From CAZMGB01 sp964565775 (GTDB lineage: Bacteria > Chloroflexota > Dehalococcoidia > DSTF01 > JALHUB01), in the NCBI GenBank assembly GCA_964565775.1, contig CAZMGB010000004.1:1-64000 (forward strand): a stretch of 64,000 bases of DNA. Direction: 5' to 3'. The notes beneath the pieces are model-generated. The model had not been told where the DNA came from and did no database searches. It worked only from the letters and a program-made list of their open reading frames with translations. The position numbers and the translations under genes are program-made. How positions within the stretch are numbered: position 1 is the stretch's first letter; each line of letters begins with the position of its first letter. Positions 9,190 through 16,967 of the stretch are shown one piece after another.

Positions 9190-9212
9190 CGCGCCCGGTC
9201 GCCAAGCGGCTC

Positions 9213-9455
9213 CTACGGGGGCTGCACCTCGGGCTGCGCCTTCGGTTGCACTTCGGGTTGCTTCTCAGGCTGCTTGTCGTTCGTGCTACCCCCGTTGCGG
9301 CCGTCTCGCTCAAGGAGCTCATCGCGGAGAACGGTGATCTCGGTCGGAGCTGAGATGCCGAGCTTCACCCGGTCTCTCTCCACCCGCAGCACGGTCACGA
9401 GAATGTTTCCCTGAATTATGATGCCCTGGTCGACCTTCCTTGTAAGAATGAGCAT
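9213..9455 (-). CDS. csrA: CsrA-family translational regulator with Q/P-rich C-terminal tail
   Basis: RNA-binding post-transcriptional regulator. The first 50 residues, from MLILTRKVDQGIII to KLGISAPTEITVLRDEL, match the compact CsrA fold, including the conserved RVKLGI(S)AP segment. The total length is 80 residues. After the core comes a tail with repeats of the type QPEK-QPEV-QPKA-QPEV, unusual for a protein that is often about 60-75 residues. ATG 9455 is preferred to an upstream frame extension because GGGGGAAAG lies just before it and family members begin MLxLTRK. It is transcribed towards the Gfo/Idh-like gene. CsrA next to a FliA-type sigma factor is reminiscent of flagellar loci, but no structural flagellar gene is present here. 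Confidence 0.93.
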   Translation of the reverse strand: MLILTRKVDQGIIIQGNILVTVLRVERDRVKLGISAPTEITVLRDELLERDGRNGGSTNDKQPEKQPEVQPKAQPEVQPP

Positions 9456-9639
9456 CTTCTTTCCCCCGACATATCGAGGCAGGCCCACCGCCTGTTTCTC
9501 GAGATGGCCAACCTCAAGGCCCAGCCGTTGGGTATGCCGGGCCTTCGCACATGAATTATCGGCAGAGAAAAGCAGGGCTTCAGTAGGCGGGTGCAGATTT
9601 CAGGCGCGGTTTGTCGCCTGAGAGAGGGGAGCGCAGGGG

Positions 9640-9909
9640 TCAGGTGCGCAGGATGTCGTGGGCGGCGAAGCCAGCCCCTATCTCGATGCAGTCGCGGTAG
9701 GTGGCGAAGATGGAGCGGTCGAGGAGCCAGAGGCCGTCATCGTTCAGGTTCTCTTCGTGGTGGTCCCGAAGTCGGACGAGGCGCCGCAGTCGCTGCAGGT
9801 AGAAGACTTGCAGCTCGCAGGATTCGTCCTGCATCTCCAGCGGCAAGCTCTCCTCGGTCACGGGGTCTATCCGCCCCCTGTCGAACGGCGACACCGTATC
9901 CAGGGTCAC
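9640..9909 (-). CDS. Small hypothetical protein following the NarL-type regulator
   Basis: 89-residue soluble protein that I do not recognise. It is rich in charged residues, with a likely helical core around CELQVFYLQRLRRLVRLRDHH and a C-terminal segment ATYRDCIEIGAGFAAHD. GTG 9909 is chosen as the start: it lies one base after the stop codon of the upstream response regulator and is preceded by GGGGAGGAG. The near-overlap indicates translational coupling with that regulator, so the protein may be part of the same signalling output. Function unknown. Confidence 0.6.
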   Translation of the reverse strand: MTLDTVSPFDRGRIDPVTEESLPLEMQDESCELQVFYLQRLRRLVRLRDHHEENLNDDGLWLLDRSIFATYRDCIEIGAGFAAHDILRT

Positions 9910-9910
9910 G

Positions 9911-10696
9911 CTACTCCTCCCCCGCCGCTCGCGCCTCGCCGGAGCCTTGCTCCAGGTCGGGCGCCACATCGAGGCCCACGAGTCCTTTCCGCAGGGCGTA
10001 GCGGATAAGGTCCGTGCGGTTCTGGGCGCGCAGCTTGTTCATGATGTGCGCCTTGTGAGCCTCTACTGTCTTGACGCTGATGACGAGCTCATCTGCTATA
10101 CGCTGGTTCGTGTAGCCTTCGGCGATTAGCTGGAGGACCTCTCGCTCGCGACCGGTGAGCTGTTGATAGCCCACCTTCGCCTCGCCGCTCTTGGCCCGCC
10201 ACATGAACTCGTCGACGGCGCCGCCGCTCGAGATAGCGGAGCTGAAATATGTGTTGCCCCGGTGCACCGCCTGTATACCAAGTACGAGCTCGGCGACGTC
10301 GGACTTCTTGACGACGTAGCCGGAGGCGCCGGCCCTGAGAGCGCTCACTATCTGCTCGTCCTCCATGTAGCCGGTGAGCATCAGCACCTTGGTCCGAGGC
10401 ACCCGCTTTCGAATCTGGCGCGTTGCCTCCAGGCCGTTCAGGCCCGGCATAACCATATCCATCAAGACCACGTCCGGCTGGAGCTTTTCGGCGAGCTCCA
10501 TGGCCTCTCGGCCGTTGCTCGCGTCTCCCACGACCTCTACGTCGGGGTGGTTGTCCAGCAAGAAGCGGAAGCTCTGGCGCACCACGGCGTGATCGTCAGC
10601 GACGAGCACGCGGATTCGGCCGCCGTTAGGGCGACTCCACGCCCGCTGCTCTCCCATGCGAGCGCTGGCGTGGCGAGGGGCTGGTGAGCCCTGCAT
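9911..10696 (-). CDS. NarL/FixJ-family response regulator
   Basis: 261-residue two-component DNA-binding regulator. The receiver (about 28-150) shows the acidic pair in VLVADDHAVVR, phospho-acceptor D80 in VLMDMVMPG, and a conserved lysine in YVVKKSD. The C-terminal LuxR-type HTH (about 190-245) includes LTGREREVLQLIAEGYTN and VKTVEAHKAHIMNKL. The start is ATG 10696 with AGAGGGGG five bases before it. A strong hairpin (GACCGCCGT/ACGGCGGTC, 10712-10737) sits just upstream of the RBS in the leader. The kinase is not adjacent; the hybrid kinase ending at 4078 is a possible partner. Confidence 0.92.
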   Translation of the reverse strand: MQGSPAPRHASARMGEQRAWSRPNGGRIRVLVADDHAVVRQSFRFLLDNHPDVEVVGDASNGREAMELAEKLQPDVVLMDMVMPGLNGLEATRQIRKRVPRTKVLMLTGYMEDEQIVSALRAGASGYVVKKSDVAELVLGIQAVHRGNTYFSSAISSGGAVDEFMWRAKSGEAKVGYQQLTGREREVLQLIAEGYTNQRIADELVISVKTVEAHKAHIMNKLRAQNRTDLIRYALRKGLVGLDVAPDLEQGSGEARAAGEE

Positions 10697-10853
10697 GTAA
10701 ACCCCCTCTCGGACCGCCGTCGAGATCAACGGCGGTCTATGCCATGAATCGGCTGCCCCACGACGGCGGCCCACAATCTACCATAGCGGTGGGTGATTCG
10801 CAAGTTTCGGGTGTCTCCGGACTTGTTCATGCCCCGGGTTCTCCCGGATAGCT

Positions 10854-11066
10854 CTAGGACTCCTCCCGCGTGTCGTGGCTGGCGGGCACCAGGGGGCGAC
10901 CATCACTATGCAGCTCCTGATAGTCGTAGTATCGGTCGGTGTCTTCCAGCCTCGCGGGGTATTCTCGCGTCGCCCGGCAGAGCTTGCAGACGCCGGAGAT
11001 GACGCCCCGGTGTGGCCCGCTGAGCACCCAGTGATGACGGCACGGGCTTGCTACTGCCTCTACCAT
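10854..11066 (-). CDS. Small putative zinc-binding protein
   Basis: 70-residue protein with a compact Cys/His pattern: CRHHWVLSGPHRGVISG, then VCKLCRATREYPA. The Cys-X-X-Cys and the upstream Cys/His could bind one zinc ion. From memory, similar short proteins of the form HHW...GVCKxCG are frequent in Chloroflexota genomes, but they have no assigned function. The second of two close ATG codons (11066) is chosen because GGAGGAG directly abuts the first and is six bases from the second. It lies 157 bp upstream of the response regulator on the same strand. Confidence 0.65.
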   Translation of the reverse strand: MVEAVASPCRHHWVLSGPHRGVISGVCKLCRATREYPARLEDTDRYYDYQELHSDGRPLVPASHDTREES

Positions 11067-11321
11067 GCTCATCTCCTCCGACGGTGGTGCTGCCCGCTTC
11101 CCTGAGAAGCCTGGCTTTCATGGCAAGCGGCAGCATTCTATCGTCGTTATGGGCGTCATTGCATTGGGGAAAACCCGCATATTTGGCAGTTTTCTTCCTG
11201 ATTCGGATCGGCGTTGACAGGGGCAAGCCGGGGCGAATTCTGGCCCGGAGTGCCGGCGCGGCGACGCCGCGCGGGGGGAGGGTAGCTCCGGGGGAGGGGC
11301 GCGCCTTCGTTCTAGGCGGCG

Positions 11322-11750
11322 CTAGGGCTGGGTGCTGCCGTTTCGGTGCGAGGAAGCGCCGGGGAAGGCGATGCCCTGGTGGGATTGTCCTGCTTCTCCC
11401 TGCCGGCAGGAGCGCAGGAACGCCTCGTGGGCATTGGCGATGGCGGAGCAGACGGCCTTCTGTGGTGGGCCTACGAAGCGCCGCTGCATCTCCTGCAGGG
11501 CTTCTTCGAGGCCACGGTCAAGGTTGTGGCCAGGGAGCACCTCCTGAAGAAGGAGGCCGCAGCAAGGCAACATGCCCTGGCTTCCCAGGCCCACCACTTG
11601 GCCGCTGGCGGGGTCAACCTCGAGCGCGACGCATACGACGCCGGAGCCTGTGCAATTGCAGCTCTGGGGAAGGCGGGCCTGCCCCACGAAAGTCATCGCG
11701 GGGCCCGACGAGCTCTCGCCTTTGGGCTTCGGGCGGGTGGGCCGCTCCAT
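11322..11750 (-). CDS. DUF3870-like protein
   Basis: 142-residue protein. The stretch MTFVGQARLPQS through VVCVALEVDPASGQVVG and then LDRGLEEALQEMQRRFVG...KAVCSAIANAHEAFL resembles the DUF3870 family, a small cytosolic family with no known activity. The family core would begin at residue 19. ATG 11750 is retained as start because AAAGGGA precedes it and no RBS is visible before the internal ATG. The C-terminal 25 residues are low complexity. There are no close neighbours on the same strand. Assignment rests on recall of the family pattern, without a search. Confidence 0.6.
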   Translation of the reverse strand: MERPTRPKPKGESSSGPAMTFVGQARLPQSCNCTGSGVVCVALEVDPASGQVVGLGSQGMLPCCGLLLQEVLPGHNLDRGLEEALQEMQRRFVGPPQKAVCSAIANAHEAFLRSCRQGEAGQSHQGIAFPGASSHRNGSTQP

Positions 11751-12162
11751 GACAATCCCTTTCCAACGCGGGGTTTAGGCTGGCTGGCTATAGGCGTGTC
11801 GGCCTGCTGACGCCATCCCACTTCTCGCGCTGCTCGCTAGCCTACTAATTGTGACCCGGTTGGTAGGTGCTTGCCTAGGGGAAAGAGGTGAAGAGATCCG
11901 TGAAGATCGTAAAGGATCGCGGTGAGCCCGCACGTCGCTCCTGCGGCCATGGCACGGGGTCGTCTTGCGACTGTCTCGAACTGCGCTGGCCTGGCCCTTG
12001 GTCAAGAGCGGGGAGGCGCCGGAGGATCGAGCTCTCCGATCATCAACCAACTTCGGCGTTTGTGGTGGTCTTCCTGCTGGAAGCCGCCTGCGCCGGGGGG
12101 GCAGCACGTGCGCGCGCAGTCGGCTGTGAGGGGGCAGGCGAGTGGCTGCGTCTCCCGTGTCG
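11751..12162. other. Intergenic region, no gene recognised
   Basis: About 410 bp between the DUF3870-like gene and the end of nhaA, both on the minus strand. Short open frames on both strands have neither homology that I recognise nor a good RBS. It probably carries the promoter of the DUF3870-like gene. Nothing else is seen. Confidence 0.4.
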
Positions 12163-13557
12163 CTACGTACTTGTGGAGAGTCGCGCCTTGTCGGGAGATT
12201 GAGGTTCGCCCCGCCCCGTTGCTCCTATTCGAAGCAGGGCGTAGCCCGCCACGCCAGCCAGGACGGATGCGAGCAGGATCCCGATCTTGGCGTCTGACAC
12301 AAGTTGAGTGTCTGTGAACGCAAGGCCCGTGATGAAGAGGGAAACGGTAAACCCGATCCCGGCAAGCAGGCCAACCCCGATCATTTGCCCCCACGTCATC
12401 CCACTTGGGAGTGAGCAGATGCGTAGGCGCACCGCCATCCAGGAGAAGCCCAAGATACCCAGGAGCTTTCCAGCCAGCAGCCCGACGATGATGCCCAGCG
12501 TCACGGTGCTGGACGCGGCGTTGCCGAGCGCGTCCCCGGAGAGAGCGACGCCGGCGTTGGCGAGAGCGAACAGCGGCACGGCAATGTAGCTGGTCCAGGG
12601 CTGGAGTAGCCGCATGAGCCGCTCCAGAGGCGATTCCGTCCCCAGTGCCAGTTCTTCTATCTGCCCCAGAATCGTGTCCGACAACTCCTCATTGCCCTCG
12701 GCCACTGCGGCCTGAAACCGCGCGACCAGCCGGTCGGAGGAGTCCGCGAACGCCTCCTTGCTGAAGTACGGGCTCGCTGGTGCCAGTGCTCCCAAGACGA
12801 CGCCCGTAATGGTCGCGTGTATCCCGGACTTGAGGACCGCGACCCACAGGAGCGCCCCCATCACGAAGTACAGGTTCATGCTGTAGACCCCGCCGCGGTT
12901 CATGGCGACCATGATCGCCAGAAGCAGCGCCGCAATCCCCAGCGCCTGCAGGGAGAGAGACTCGCTGTAGAAGAGGGCGATGACCACGATGGCTCCTATG
13001 TCATCGACGATAGCCAGCGCCAGAAGGAAGATTCTCACCTCTGTGGGTATGCGCCTGCCAAGCAGCGCGAGAACACCGAGGGCGAAGGCGACATCAGTGG
13101 CCATGGGGATGCCCCAGCCCCTTTGCCCCTCGCCGCCCGCGTTTAGAGCCAGGTAGATTGCGGCCGGCAGCGCCATACCCCCTAGCGCCGCAGCAACTGG
13201 TAGAGCTGCCCGACGCGGGTCGAAAAGCTCACCGTGTACAAGCTCCCTCTTTATCTCCAGGGCGACTACGAAGAAGAAGAAGACCATCAGCCCTTCGTTC
13301 ACCCAGTGGCGGAGGTCCTTCACTACGGAGAAGACTTCCACATCGACTGCGATGATCGTCTCCCACAGGTCAAAGTAGGACTCCTTCCACGGAGAATTGG
13401 CCCAGACAATGGCGGCCAGAGCAGCGAGCAGAAGGACGGCCGCGCTCAGAGCCTGTGTGTGAATGAATGCCTGAGTAGGGAGGATTACCTGCCGGGCGAT
13501 GTAGGACCGCTCCGCCTGGACTCGAACGGAACCTCTACTGCGTGGTGGGATGCTCAC
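12163..13557 (-). CDS. nhaA: Na+/H+ antiporter NhaA
   Basis: 464-residue inner-membrane antiporter that exports Na+ in exchange for protons. It has about twelve hydrophobic segments. The key acidic residues of the transport site are present: D155 in MATDVAFALGVLALLG, and D185-D186 in LAIVDDIGAIVVIALFY. The N-terminal third carries the conserved FFFFVVALEIKRELV. A charged insertion (about residues 270-310) separates the two halves, as in the longer NhaA proteins of Actinobacteria and Chloroflexota. It appears to be a single-gene unit. Confidence 0.96.
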   Translation of the reverse strand: MSIPPRSRGSVRVQAERSYIARQVILPTQAFIHTQALSAAVLLLAALAAIVWANSPWKESYFDLWETIIAVDVEVFSVVKDLRHWVNEGLMVFFFFVVALEIKRELVHGELFDPRRAALPVAAALGGMALPAAIYLALNAGGEGQRGWGIPMATDVAFALGVLALLGRRIPTEVRIFLLALAIVDDIGAIVVIALFYSESLSLQALGIAALLLAIMVAMNRGGVYSMNLYFVMGALLWVAVLKSGIHATITGVVLGALAPASPYFSKEAFADSSDRLVARFQAAVAEGNEELSDTILGQIEELALGTESPLERLMRLLQPWTSYIAVPLFALANAGVALSGDALGNAASSTVTLGIIVGLLAGKLLGILGFSWMAVRLRICSLPSGMTWGQMIGVGLLAGIGFTVSLFITGLAFTDTQLVSDAKIGILLASVLAGVAGYALLRIGATGRGEPQSPDKARLSTST

Positions 13558-13736
13558 GGCGGATCACCACTACGGAGAGACTACGGGGCTCGGACGGCAT
13601 TCACGTGTCGAGGGTAGTGCAGGGCCCCAGGTCAGATCAACGTGCGACCTTTCCCTCTTTCTGCATTCCGGACTCGTTTCAGGTGTCTGGCCGGGGGCAT
13701 AAGAGAAGACGGAGGCGGTTGGGCCACCGGGACCAG

Positions 13737-15122
13737 CTAGACCTCGATCCCCTTCCACTTTCCCTGGCGGAAGCGCAGCCACATGCCCGTGCCGCGAGCG
13801 GAGTTGTCGATGACGGAGCCCAGCCACGCTCCCTGGGCGCCGAGGCCAAGCGTTATGGCGAAGAGGAAGGCGAAGGGGAGCCGGAGGAGCCAGGCCGAGA
13901 ACGTATAGATGAGCATTACCGCCCGTGTATCGCCGGCGCCCCGCAGCCCCCCGGCAAGGGCGGTGCTGGTGCCAAGCCCGGGGAGGGCGAAAGCGAAGAT
14001 GCGCAGGAGGTCGGCGCCGATGTCGATGACCTCCTGGTCGCCCGTAAAGACGCGTGTCACCTGGGGTGCAAAGGCCAGCATGACCACGCCGATCGCCACC
14101 ATCATTGCCACAGCATAGTAGTGAGACAAGCGGGCGGCTCGCTCCGCCGCGTGCGGCCTGCCGGCCCCGAGCGCCTGGCCGACCAGCGTCGCCGCGGCCA
14201 CCCCGAAGGCGTAGCCTGGCATCATCGCCAGCATCTCGGCCCGCAGCGCGACCGTATGGGCGGCGTAGGCGGCGGTACCCAGCCCGCTGACGATCCGGGC
14301 GTAGAGAATGAATGCTATCTGAAACTGGACTTGCTCGATGCCAGCAGGCCCGCCTACCGCCAGCACTCGCTGCATTCCCGTCCAGCTCGCCACCGCCATC
14401 CCTTCCAGTCGGTAGCGCAGGATGCCCTTGCCGCGAGCGAGCAGGGCGAGGACTATCACCGCGCCGACGGCGCTGGCGAGCGAGTAGGCCAGACCCGAGC
14501 CCAGGACCCCCAGCGCCGGCGCAAACCAGAACCCGGAGATGAGTACATAGGCGAGGACGATGTTAATGAAATTGACGATCAGCGTAATGAGCATGGGGGT
14601 GCGCGTGTCGCCGATGCCGCGCAGGGCGGCGTTGCCGCCGAACATCACCGACTGGAAGAGCATGGCGGCGGCGCCCGCCTCCATGAAGGTGATGCCGAGG
14701 GGTAGCACGTCGCTCTCGGCGCCCATCAGGCGGAGGGCCGGCCCGGCCAGTAGCGCGGCGGCCAGGCTGGTCACCACGCCCCAGACCGAGGCGAGGAAGA
14801 CGATATCGCGCAGGGCCTGGCCCAGGCGCCCCACCTCGCTCGCCCCGGCGTCGCGCGCCACCACCGCCGTCGCCCCAATGGCGACAGCGAGCGAGCCCGC
14901 CATGGGTAGCCAGAGGAGGAGCGAGCCCAGGCCCACTCCTGCCAGAGCGTCGGACCCGATGAGCTGGCCGACCAGGATGGTATCGACGATGCCCAGGAGG
15001 GTGATCCCGAACTCCTCCACGAGGGCCGGCCAGGCCAGATTCGCCACAGTGCGCGGCAGCCGCGCTTCGCTGAGGTCGACGCCGGCTACGGTGCGCTCCG
15101 GAGCCTGGGCTTCAAAGGCCAT
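13737..15122 (-). CDS. MATE-family multidrug/cation exporter
   Basis: 461-residue membrane protein with twelve predicted helices in two similar halves. Each half shows typical MATE signatures such as GIVDTILVGQLIG, GNAALRGIGDTRTPM, and in the second half ALAGGLRGAGDTRAVM. Members expel organic cations or drugs using Na+ or H+ gradients. The start is ATG 15122; the gene lies downstream of a terminator (15148-15179), so it must have its own promoter in the short gap. The substrate is unknown. Confidence 0.93.
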   Translation of the reverse strand: MAFEAQAPERTVAGVDLSEARLPRTVANLAWPALVEEFGITLLGIVDTILVGQLIGSDALAGVGLGSLLLWLPMAGSLAVAIGATAVVARDAGASEVGRLGQALRDIVFLASVWGVVTSLAAALLAGPALRLMGAESDVLPLGITFMEAGAAAMLFQSVMFGGNAALRGIGDTRTPMLITLIVNFINIVLAYVLISGFWFAPALGVLGSGLAYSLASAVGAVIVLALLARGKGILRYRLEGMAVASWTGMQRVLAVGGPAGIEQVQFQIAFILYARIVSGLGTAAYAAHTVALRAEMLAMMPGYAFGVAAATLVGQALGAGRPHAAERAARLSHYYAVAMMVAIGVVMLAFAPQVTRVFTGDQEVIDIGADLLRIFAFALPGLGTSTALAGGLRGAGDTRAVMLIYTFSAWLLRLPFAFLFAITLGLGAQGAWLGSVIDNSARGTGMWLRFRQGKWKGIEV

Positions 15123-15147
15123 GGGAAGGTACGGGCAAAATCACCTG

Positions 15148-15179
15148 AAAAAAAGGAAGGCGGGCGCTTGACGCCCGCC
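15148..15179 (-). terminator. Intrinsic terminator after the ABM-like gene
   Basis: Read on the minus strand, the perfect stem GGCGGGCG / CGCCCGCC with a five-base loop is followed by CTTCC and then a run of seven T. It lies just past the stop at 15210 and separates that gene from the MATE gene. Confidence 0.85.
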
Positions 15180-15209
15180 CCGCAGTATAGCACAGGCCGC
15201 TGATTCGCC

Positions 15210-15506
15210 CTAGCGCGGTGCGGTGGCCTCGAAGGCCATCGCCACCCGGTCCTCCTCGGTCACGGCCAGCAGCTTGGAGCGAAGGACCATGACGCGCTCG
15301 GTGGCGGCCGCACGCTCCGCCGCCTCCTCGCTCTCCCAGAGAGTGATCCGGCCCACCTCGCGATGCCCCTCGCGGGCGGTGAGACGGTAGCCGCTGAGGA
15401 AGCCCTCTTGGGCCGCGTAGTAGGAGAGCAGGTCCTCTTCCAGCCGCCGTACCTCCTCGTCTCTGCCTTCCAACGGTCTCGCCAGCGATAGCCTCAGGTA
15501 GTACAC
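15210..15506 (-). CDS. Small ABM/dimeric alpha-beta barrel-like protein
   Basis: 98-residue protein starting VYYLRLSLARPLEG. The pattern of a beta strand, a helix with EEVRRLEEDLLSYYAAQEGFLSGYRL, and later RITLWESEEAAERAA resembles antibiotic-biosynthesis-monooxygenase and EthD-type dimeric ferredoxin-like folds. No catalytic residue can be assigned, so no enzymatic reaction is claimed. GTG 15506 is preferred over the upstream ATG because the fold starts there and GGAGGAG precedes it. It lies between two strong terminators and is a monocistronic unit. Confidence 0.6.
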   Translation of the reverse strand: MYYLRLSLARPLEGRDEEVRRLEEDLLSYYAAQEGFLSGYRLTAREGHREVGRITLWESEEAAERAAATERVMVLRSKLLAVTEEDRVAMAFEATAPR

Positions 15507-15567
15507 GTTCTCTCTTCTCCTCCGCACTCGGCTAGAGTGCCGCATGGGACCGGACAGGCGTGATCGA

Positions 15568-15596
15568 GAAAAAAAGGGCGCCCCGAAGGACGCCCT
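15568..15596 (-). terminator. Intrinsic terminator with UUCG tetraloop after the zinc-ribbon gene
   Basis: On the minus strand, AGGGCGTCC-TTCG-GGGCGCCCT forms a nine-pair stem with a very stable UUCG loop, followed directly by a run of T. It ends the transcript of the zinc-ribbon gene (stop at 15627). Confidence 0.9.
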
Positions 15597-15626
15597 GGCG
15601 AGGACGTTGCTTTGGGCGGTCTCGGC

Positions 15627-15833
15627 CTAAAGGCGCAGCTTGCCGTGCGACGGTTGGCGCCGTCGCTGGCGGGTGTGGCCTTCGCGCTCCTCCAGCAGTT
15701 CGATGGCTGGCGGCGACACGGCCTCGTGCACGTAGCCGCAGCACAGGCAGGTACTGTACGTGCCGTACCAGTCCCTTTCTGCGATCATCGACCCGCGGCA
15801 GCGCGGGCAAGTTCGAGGCAGCGGAGCTTGCAT
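15627..15833 (-). CDS. Small zinc-ribbon protein controlled by a c-di-AMP riboswitch
   Basis: 68-residue protein with two CxxC knuckles: C9-C12 in TCPRCRG and C29-C32 in TCLCCGY, separated by RDWYGTYS. This fits a single-zinc ribbon. The C-terminal third is basic (HTRQRRRQPSHGK) and could contact nucleic acid. Start ATG 15833 has an excellent AGGAGGT five bases upstream. The gene sits 60 nt behind a ydaO-type riboswitch and has its own terminator, so it is the only gene that switch controls. That is unusual, since known targets of this riboswitch are mostly potassium transporters and cell-wall enzymes. Function unknown. Confidence 0.75.
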   Translation of the reverse strand: MQAPLPRTCPRCRGSMIAERDWYGTYSTCLCCGYVHEAVSPPAIELLEEREGHTRQRRRQPSHGKLRL

Positions 15834-15893
15834 ACTTGACCTCCTGGTGGCAAGCAAAGTTTGGCCCTCTGTCTTGCTGGCCAGGCCTTTCAG

Positions 15894-16005
15894 CTGCCTC
15901 CGGGGTTAGCTGTCGGGTTCGGGCCGAAAGGAGGCCCTACTCGGTGGAGTCGAGATTCACCCCTAGATGTGGTCGGTTCCCCCGTTCCCTGGTGGGTTTC
16001 GGCAG
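15894..16005 (-). promoter_or_regulatory. Cyclic di-AMP riboswitch (ydaO/yuaA type)
   Basis: On the minus strand the region carries the conserved blocks of the ydaO aptamer in the right order: GGGGGAACCG, then GGGGTGAATC, a short hairpin GGGCC..GGCCC, then CGAACCCG followed by CAGCTAACC. It is closed by a terminal stem CTGCC/GGCAG. The last block matches the family except for A instead of U in CCGUCAG. Downstream, CCAGG at 15881-15885 can pair with CCTGG at 15843-15847, and CTTGC (15873-15877) with GCAAG (15850-15854). That stem covers part of the RBS at 15839-15845. There is no terminator before the start codon, so control is probably translational. Confidence 0.85.
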
Positions 16006-16069
16006 AAATCTCCTGGTTTCCCCTCCCTCCGAGGGCATACCAGCACGGATTTCTTGTGACGCCATGTAC

Positions 16070-16098
16070 ATGTTATACCAGACCGAGAAGGTCGTCAA
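16070..16098 (-). promoter_or_regulatory. Candidate promoter for the riboswitch/zinc-ribbon transcript
   Basis: Minus-strand TTGACG (16093-16098) is followed 17 bp later by TAACAT, or 15 bp later by TATAAC. Initiation near 16063 would place about 58 nt before the aptamer. Confidence 0.55.
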
Positions 16099-16168
16099 GA
16101 CCCCTAATGGAAACCACTACCCTCCCCGTCTGACTCCCTTAGTCCTCGGCTGCTTCTCGCCTCCCTTC

Positions 16169-16711
16169 TTAGTCGCCCTGGCCCTCTGGTAGCCCGGATT
16201 CGTCCCGCAGCACGCCCATGATCAGCGTGTCCCAGTAGCGGCCCTGCGAGTATCGGTCCTGTCGCAGGCGGCCCTCCTCACGAAAGCCGCATTTGCGATA
16301 GCAGGCGATGGCGCGCTCATTGAATTCGTGCACGGTAAGCCACACGCGGTTCAAGTTCATCTCTCCAAAGGCGAGGCGCAGGAGAGTGCGGATGGCGTCG
16401 GTGCCATAGCCGCGGCCCCAGTACTCCTTCTCGCCGATCATGATGCCGAGGGCTGCCCGGCGGTCCTGGGGGTCGACGTGTCTGAGATCAAGGTTGCCGA
16501 TGTGGACGCCGTCCTTCGTCTCGATGGCCAGGCGCACGCCCCCGAAGCTGGAGCCGCTGTTCTCCTCCAGCCACTTCTCCTCGGCCGCTAGCGAGATGGG
16601 GTAGCGGCTCAAGAGGTACTGGGTTACCTCATGGTCGTTCATCCAGCGGTGGTCTCGCTCCAGATCTGTCTTCTCCAGGGCTCTCAGTCGAACCAGGCTG
16701 CCCTCTAGCAT
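16169..16711 (-). CDS. GNAT-family N-acetyltransferase (RimJ/RimL type)
   Basis: 180-residue acetyl-CoA-dependent transferase. The order is typical of the RimJ/RimL subgroup: LVRLRALEKTDLE at the start, GVRLAIETKDGVHIGNLDL in the middle, and the acetyl-CoA loop KEYWGRGYGTDAIRTLLRLAF followed by VHEFNERAIACYRKCGF. These are quoted here as separate motifs along the chain. The acceptor may be a protein N-terminus or a small amine and cannot be inferred. Start ATG 16711 has GGGAGGT upstream. A terminator-like hairpin lies 36 bp before the start, with a separate promoter further up, so expression may depend on read-through. Confidence 0.9.
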   Translation of the reverse strand: MLEGSLVRLRALEKTDLERDHRWMNDHEVTQYLLSRYPISLAAEEKWLEENSGSSFGGVRLAIETKDGVHIGNLDLRHVDPQDRRAALGIMIGEKEYWGRGYGTDAIRTLLRLAFGEMNLNRVWLTVHEFNERAIACYRKCGFREEGRLRQDRYSQGRYWDTLIMGVLRDESGLPEGQGD

Positions 16712-16746
16712 CTTGACCTCCCTTCTGGTCCCATGCCGCCACGACG

Positions 16747-16777
16747 AAAAGGCCCGCCACCTTGGGGCAGCGGGCCT
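16747..16777 (-). terminator. Intrinsic terminator or attenuator upstream of the GNAT gene
   Basis: On the minus strand, AGGCCCGC and GCGGGCCT form a perfect eight-pair stem around a 12-base loop, followed by TTTT. It lies 234 nt after the SDR stop and only 36 nt before the acetyltransferase start, an attenuator-like position. Confidence 0.7.
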
Positions 16778-16961
16778 GACGATCCGGGTTCTTCCTCTCG
16801 TGTCCTAACTGGGGTGGTGTTTCCCGTCCGTCCTGGAGGCCGCTACCCGCGACGGGTTATCGCCGGTGCGGGGATCGGCGGCTCCCACCAGCACTGCATT
16901 CATCGCCGAAGAAGGGCAGGACGCCCGCAACATGACTGGCGGCTCCTCATCGGATAAGCGT
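16778..16961 (-). ncRNA. Unassigned structured leader or small RNA upstream of the GNAT gene
   Basis: About 185 nt between a good promoter and the terminator at 16747-16777. It is GC-rich and can form a long stem in which GGGAGCCGC pairs with GCGGCCTCC around an inner CCCGC/GCGGG hairpin. It also holds a small GGGC/GCCC hairpin nearer the 5' end. It has one feature reminiscent of T-box stem I (GGTGGGAGCC) but no T-box core sequence (UGGN-ACC). No known riboswitch was matched. Confidence 0.35.
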
Positions 16962-16967
16962 GCCGCG

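Noticed and set aside
9213..9290. Possible frameshift in the csrA 3' end
   Set aside because: The Gln-Pro repeats stay in one clean frame with a normal stop, so a real tail is the simpler reading.
11888..12202. Small gene on the plus strand before nhaA
   Set aside because: No RBS, overlaps the nhaA 3' end on the opposite strand, and composition shows no coding signal.
16712..16961. T-box riboswitch
   Set aside because: Only a GGTGGGAGCC loop-like segment is present; there is no UGGN-ACC antiterminator sequence and the downstream gene is not a tRNA-linked gene.
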